DNA of 64,000 nucleotides from contig CAJNOI010000001.1 in NCBI GenBank assembly GCA_905250115.1, forward strand, positions 1,800,977-1,864,976, read 5' to 3'. Every line of letters begins with the position of its first letter. The first letter of the stretch is position 1. Under the pieces are notes generated by a model. It did no database searches. It was not told the DNA's origin and saw only the letters and a list, made by a program, of their open reading frames with translations. Origin of the DNA: Adineta steineri (lineage: Eukaryota > Rotifera > Eurotatoria > Adinetida > Adinetidae). A program made the translations under genes and the position numbers. This document shows positions 62,380 to 64,000 of this stretch, one piece after another.

Positions 62380-62535
62380 TTTTGCAGTTGAATGACGCGA
62401 TAGATAATTTAATTACAAATAGGTACATATTCGGTTTTTTTGTATCATTAAATCGAGCTGTTTCGAATACATCCACACCATCTGTTATAAGAATTACATG
62501 ACAAGGCTTTTTCTTTATAATGTTACCGAACATTC
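62380..62535 (-). pseudogene. Possible relic exon of a von Willebrand A-like domain
   Basis: On the minus strand a good acceptor (tttgttttcattcag) is followed by an open stretch. It encodes KKKPCHVILITDGVDVFETA and later NMYLFVIKLSIASF, like the second half of a vWA domain (VI.LTDG ... A ... I.VFVI.L). No metal-binding DxSxS half or flanking exons were found on either side, so it looks like an isolated remnant. Chance similarity is possible. Confidence 0.25.
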
Positions 62536-63420
62536 TGAATGAAAACAAAAAATAATGTGATGATATTCTCTACAATAATTGACGACGCAAATTGTAGGTT
62601 TAGATTTGCACTAAAGAAATATCAAGAGTAAAATATTACATTTGATTATTGTTTGATTTCTGAACGCTGAAGCATAAAAAATATGTGATGTGAAAATGCG
62701 ATTGAAATTTATAAAATTAATCTATTTCTTGGTCATCAGTACTAAAAGTTAAATCGTGTTTCATATTTTAATCCCAAAAAGATTGTGTTATCAGCTCTTT
62801 CTATATTTTCATTTCAAATAAACAAATAAACATAGGCATAGTGCTATATAGTAAAGATATTACCCTTTTTACTGTACGTTCGACCCCCTTCTACTTACAA
62901 AGTGAGGTACAAGTATCTTCCATTACATGTAGAGCATCAAATCAAACTATTTGGGTGCGATTCATCTCGAGTCACAAAGATTATATAGTCTAAGCAGTGT
63001 ATGAAAATATGCAATAAAATAGCTAATGTTTATTATTTTTAAAATTATCTATACAATATATATATATATATTGCTAATATAGATGCATGAGTGTGATACT
63101 ATACATTCGTGACATGCCAGTGGAAGGCTTTTCCCACTATAAATGTGTAGTATATTGACGTAGAGTAATCAAAAAAGAAAAAAAATAGAATAAAATATTT
63201 CTTTCCGGGAAAAAGTAATAGTGCCACACCTACTTTCACAGAACAGCTGGAAACACTTTTAATATGACACTTTCTCCAATTTTATTCGTTAGACGACGTT
63301 GGAAAAAAAGTAGAAAGAAAAAAATGTTTTGCTTCTTGAACACTCAAAATAAAAAGCCTCAGAAATAAAATATTTTTATTGAGAATTTTCAAGGTAATAA
63401 TAGAGTGATTATCAGTTATA
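62536..63420. other. Intergenic region upstream of the edge gene
   Basis: About 880 bp, AT-rich, with a (TA)n run near 63056-63071. It should hold the promoter of the gene at 63421. Nothing coding was seen. Confidence 0.45.
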
Positions 63421-64000
63421 ATGGCTACTAGTGAATCCTTGAACGAAAGACGACAGAATCTTCTTCCAAACGAAGTTTCAGATAACAAAGAAGATATTCA
63501 ATTGATTTGGCTTGATGAAAATATGAATGATTCAGATGATTATCATCTCACACAATCAATGTTAATTGAACTCAATCCAGCTGTTCAGTTTTATTCTGAT
63601 TTTGATCGATGTCTCGATTTAATCAAACCAATCAAATATGAACAAATACTTCTTATTGTTTCAGGTGCTCTTGCTCAACGTATACTTTTACAAAGTCATC
63701 ATTATCGATCTTTGGTTTCTATCTTTATTTTTTGTTCTAACCATCAACGTTATAAACCATTGATGAAAGAATATAATAAAATTATTGGAATATTTACTGA
63801 TCAACATGATTTATTAGCATCAATTAAAGAAAAAATGAATCTAGTTGAAAAACAAACATTAACATTTAGTCTTTTTGATCAAAAGCAAAAGTCACTGAGA
63901 GATTTATCACAAGAATCAGCATCATTTCTATTACATCAAATGTTAATTTATGTTCTAAAACAAACGTCACAAGATCAACAATCAAAAAAACAAATGCTCG
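63421..64000 (+). CDS. N-terminal part of a large bdelloid-type protein (family often ending in ART or TPR domains), cut by the window edge
   Basis: Open frame from ATG 63421 to the window end without a stop. The order IQLIWLDENMNDSDDYHLTQ, LIELNPAVQFYSDFDRCLDL, YEQILLIVSGALAQRIL, SLVSIFIFCSN and YNKIIGIFTDQHDLLASIKE resembles the N-terminal, receiver-like alpha/beta module that I recall from a large family of rotifer proteins. Those usually continue into an ADP-ribosyltransferase domain or tetratricopeptide repeats. The fold resembles alternating strands (LIWLD, ILLIVSG, VSIFIFC, IIGIFT) and helices. The rest of the gene is outside the window, so the C-terminal domain is unknown. Recognition is from memory and was not searched. 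Confidence 0.6.
   Translation, partial: MATSESLNERRQNLLPNEVSDNKEDIQLIWLDENMNDSDDYHLTQSMLIELNPAVQFYSDFDRCLDLIKPIKYEQILLIVSGALAQRILLQSHHYRSLVSIFIFCSNHQRYKPLMKEYNKIIGIFTDQHDLLASIKEKMNLVEKQTLTFSLFDQKQKSLRDLSQESASFLLHQMLIYVLKQTSQDQQSKKQML

Noticed and set aside
62271-62501. Plus-strand 76-codon frame
   Set aside because: Overlaps the vWA-like minus-strand segment and has no recognisable feature of its own.

Overview
The window looks like nuclear DNA of a bdelloid rotifer. The DNA is very AT-rich and genes have many short introns (about 45-70 nt, GT..AG). A metazoan gene set (ADAR, classical cadherin, ADAMTS, homeobox, FACT subunit) is mixed with bacterial-type genes (CorA, a YbaY-like domain). 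An arginine ADP-ribosyltransferase, a MORN-repeat gene and, at the right edge, the start of a protein resembling an expanded bdelloid family complete the picture. The assignment comes from gene content and style and was not confirmed by a search. Two 100-N assembly gaps lie at 30326-30425 and 56766-56865.

Left part (1-11.5 kb): two tandem M1-aminopeptidase genes on the minus strand. The first keeps the full active site; the second has lost every zinc ligand and the GAMEN motif but keeps an intact frame. They are followed on the plus strand by an ADAR-type RNA-editing deaminase, a small unknown ORF and the mitochondrial ribosomal protein bL9m. Next (11.6-16.8 kb) come three tandem bacterial-type CorA magnesium transporter genes with identical intron positions. 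Copies 1 and 2 arose by a recent tandem duplication, and a 296-bp inverted-repeat DNA element sits only in the upstream flank of copy 1.

Middle (17-41 kb): an EF-hand protein whose first exon is only the ATG; the FACT subunit SSRP1 without an HMG box; a calmodulin-like protein; a 12-kb ADAMTS metalloprotease with about 17 thrombospondin type 1 modules, crossed by a gap; and another EF-hand protein, divergent from a membrane protein of the steroid 5-alpha-reductase/DUF1295 group.

Right part (42-64 kb): a classical cadherin with LamG domain and beta-catenin-binding tail; an atypical homeodomain protein with a leucine-zipper-like tail and a cluster of TAATTGAT-type sites upstream; a large disordered protein; an SP-repeat protein; and a gap-truncated CACUL1-like cullin-domain gene. 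After these come an intact arginine ADP-ribosyltransferase next to a nine-MORN protein, a secreted YbaY-like plus potato-inhibitor-I fusion, and the truncated gene at the edge. The last 6 kb has the character of an accessory, transfer-rich region, while most of the rest is core animal genome.

No rRNA, tRNA, CRISPR or retroelement was recognised by eye; no covariance or repeat search could be run.
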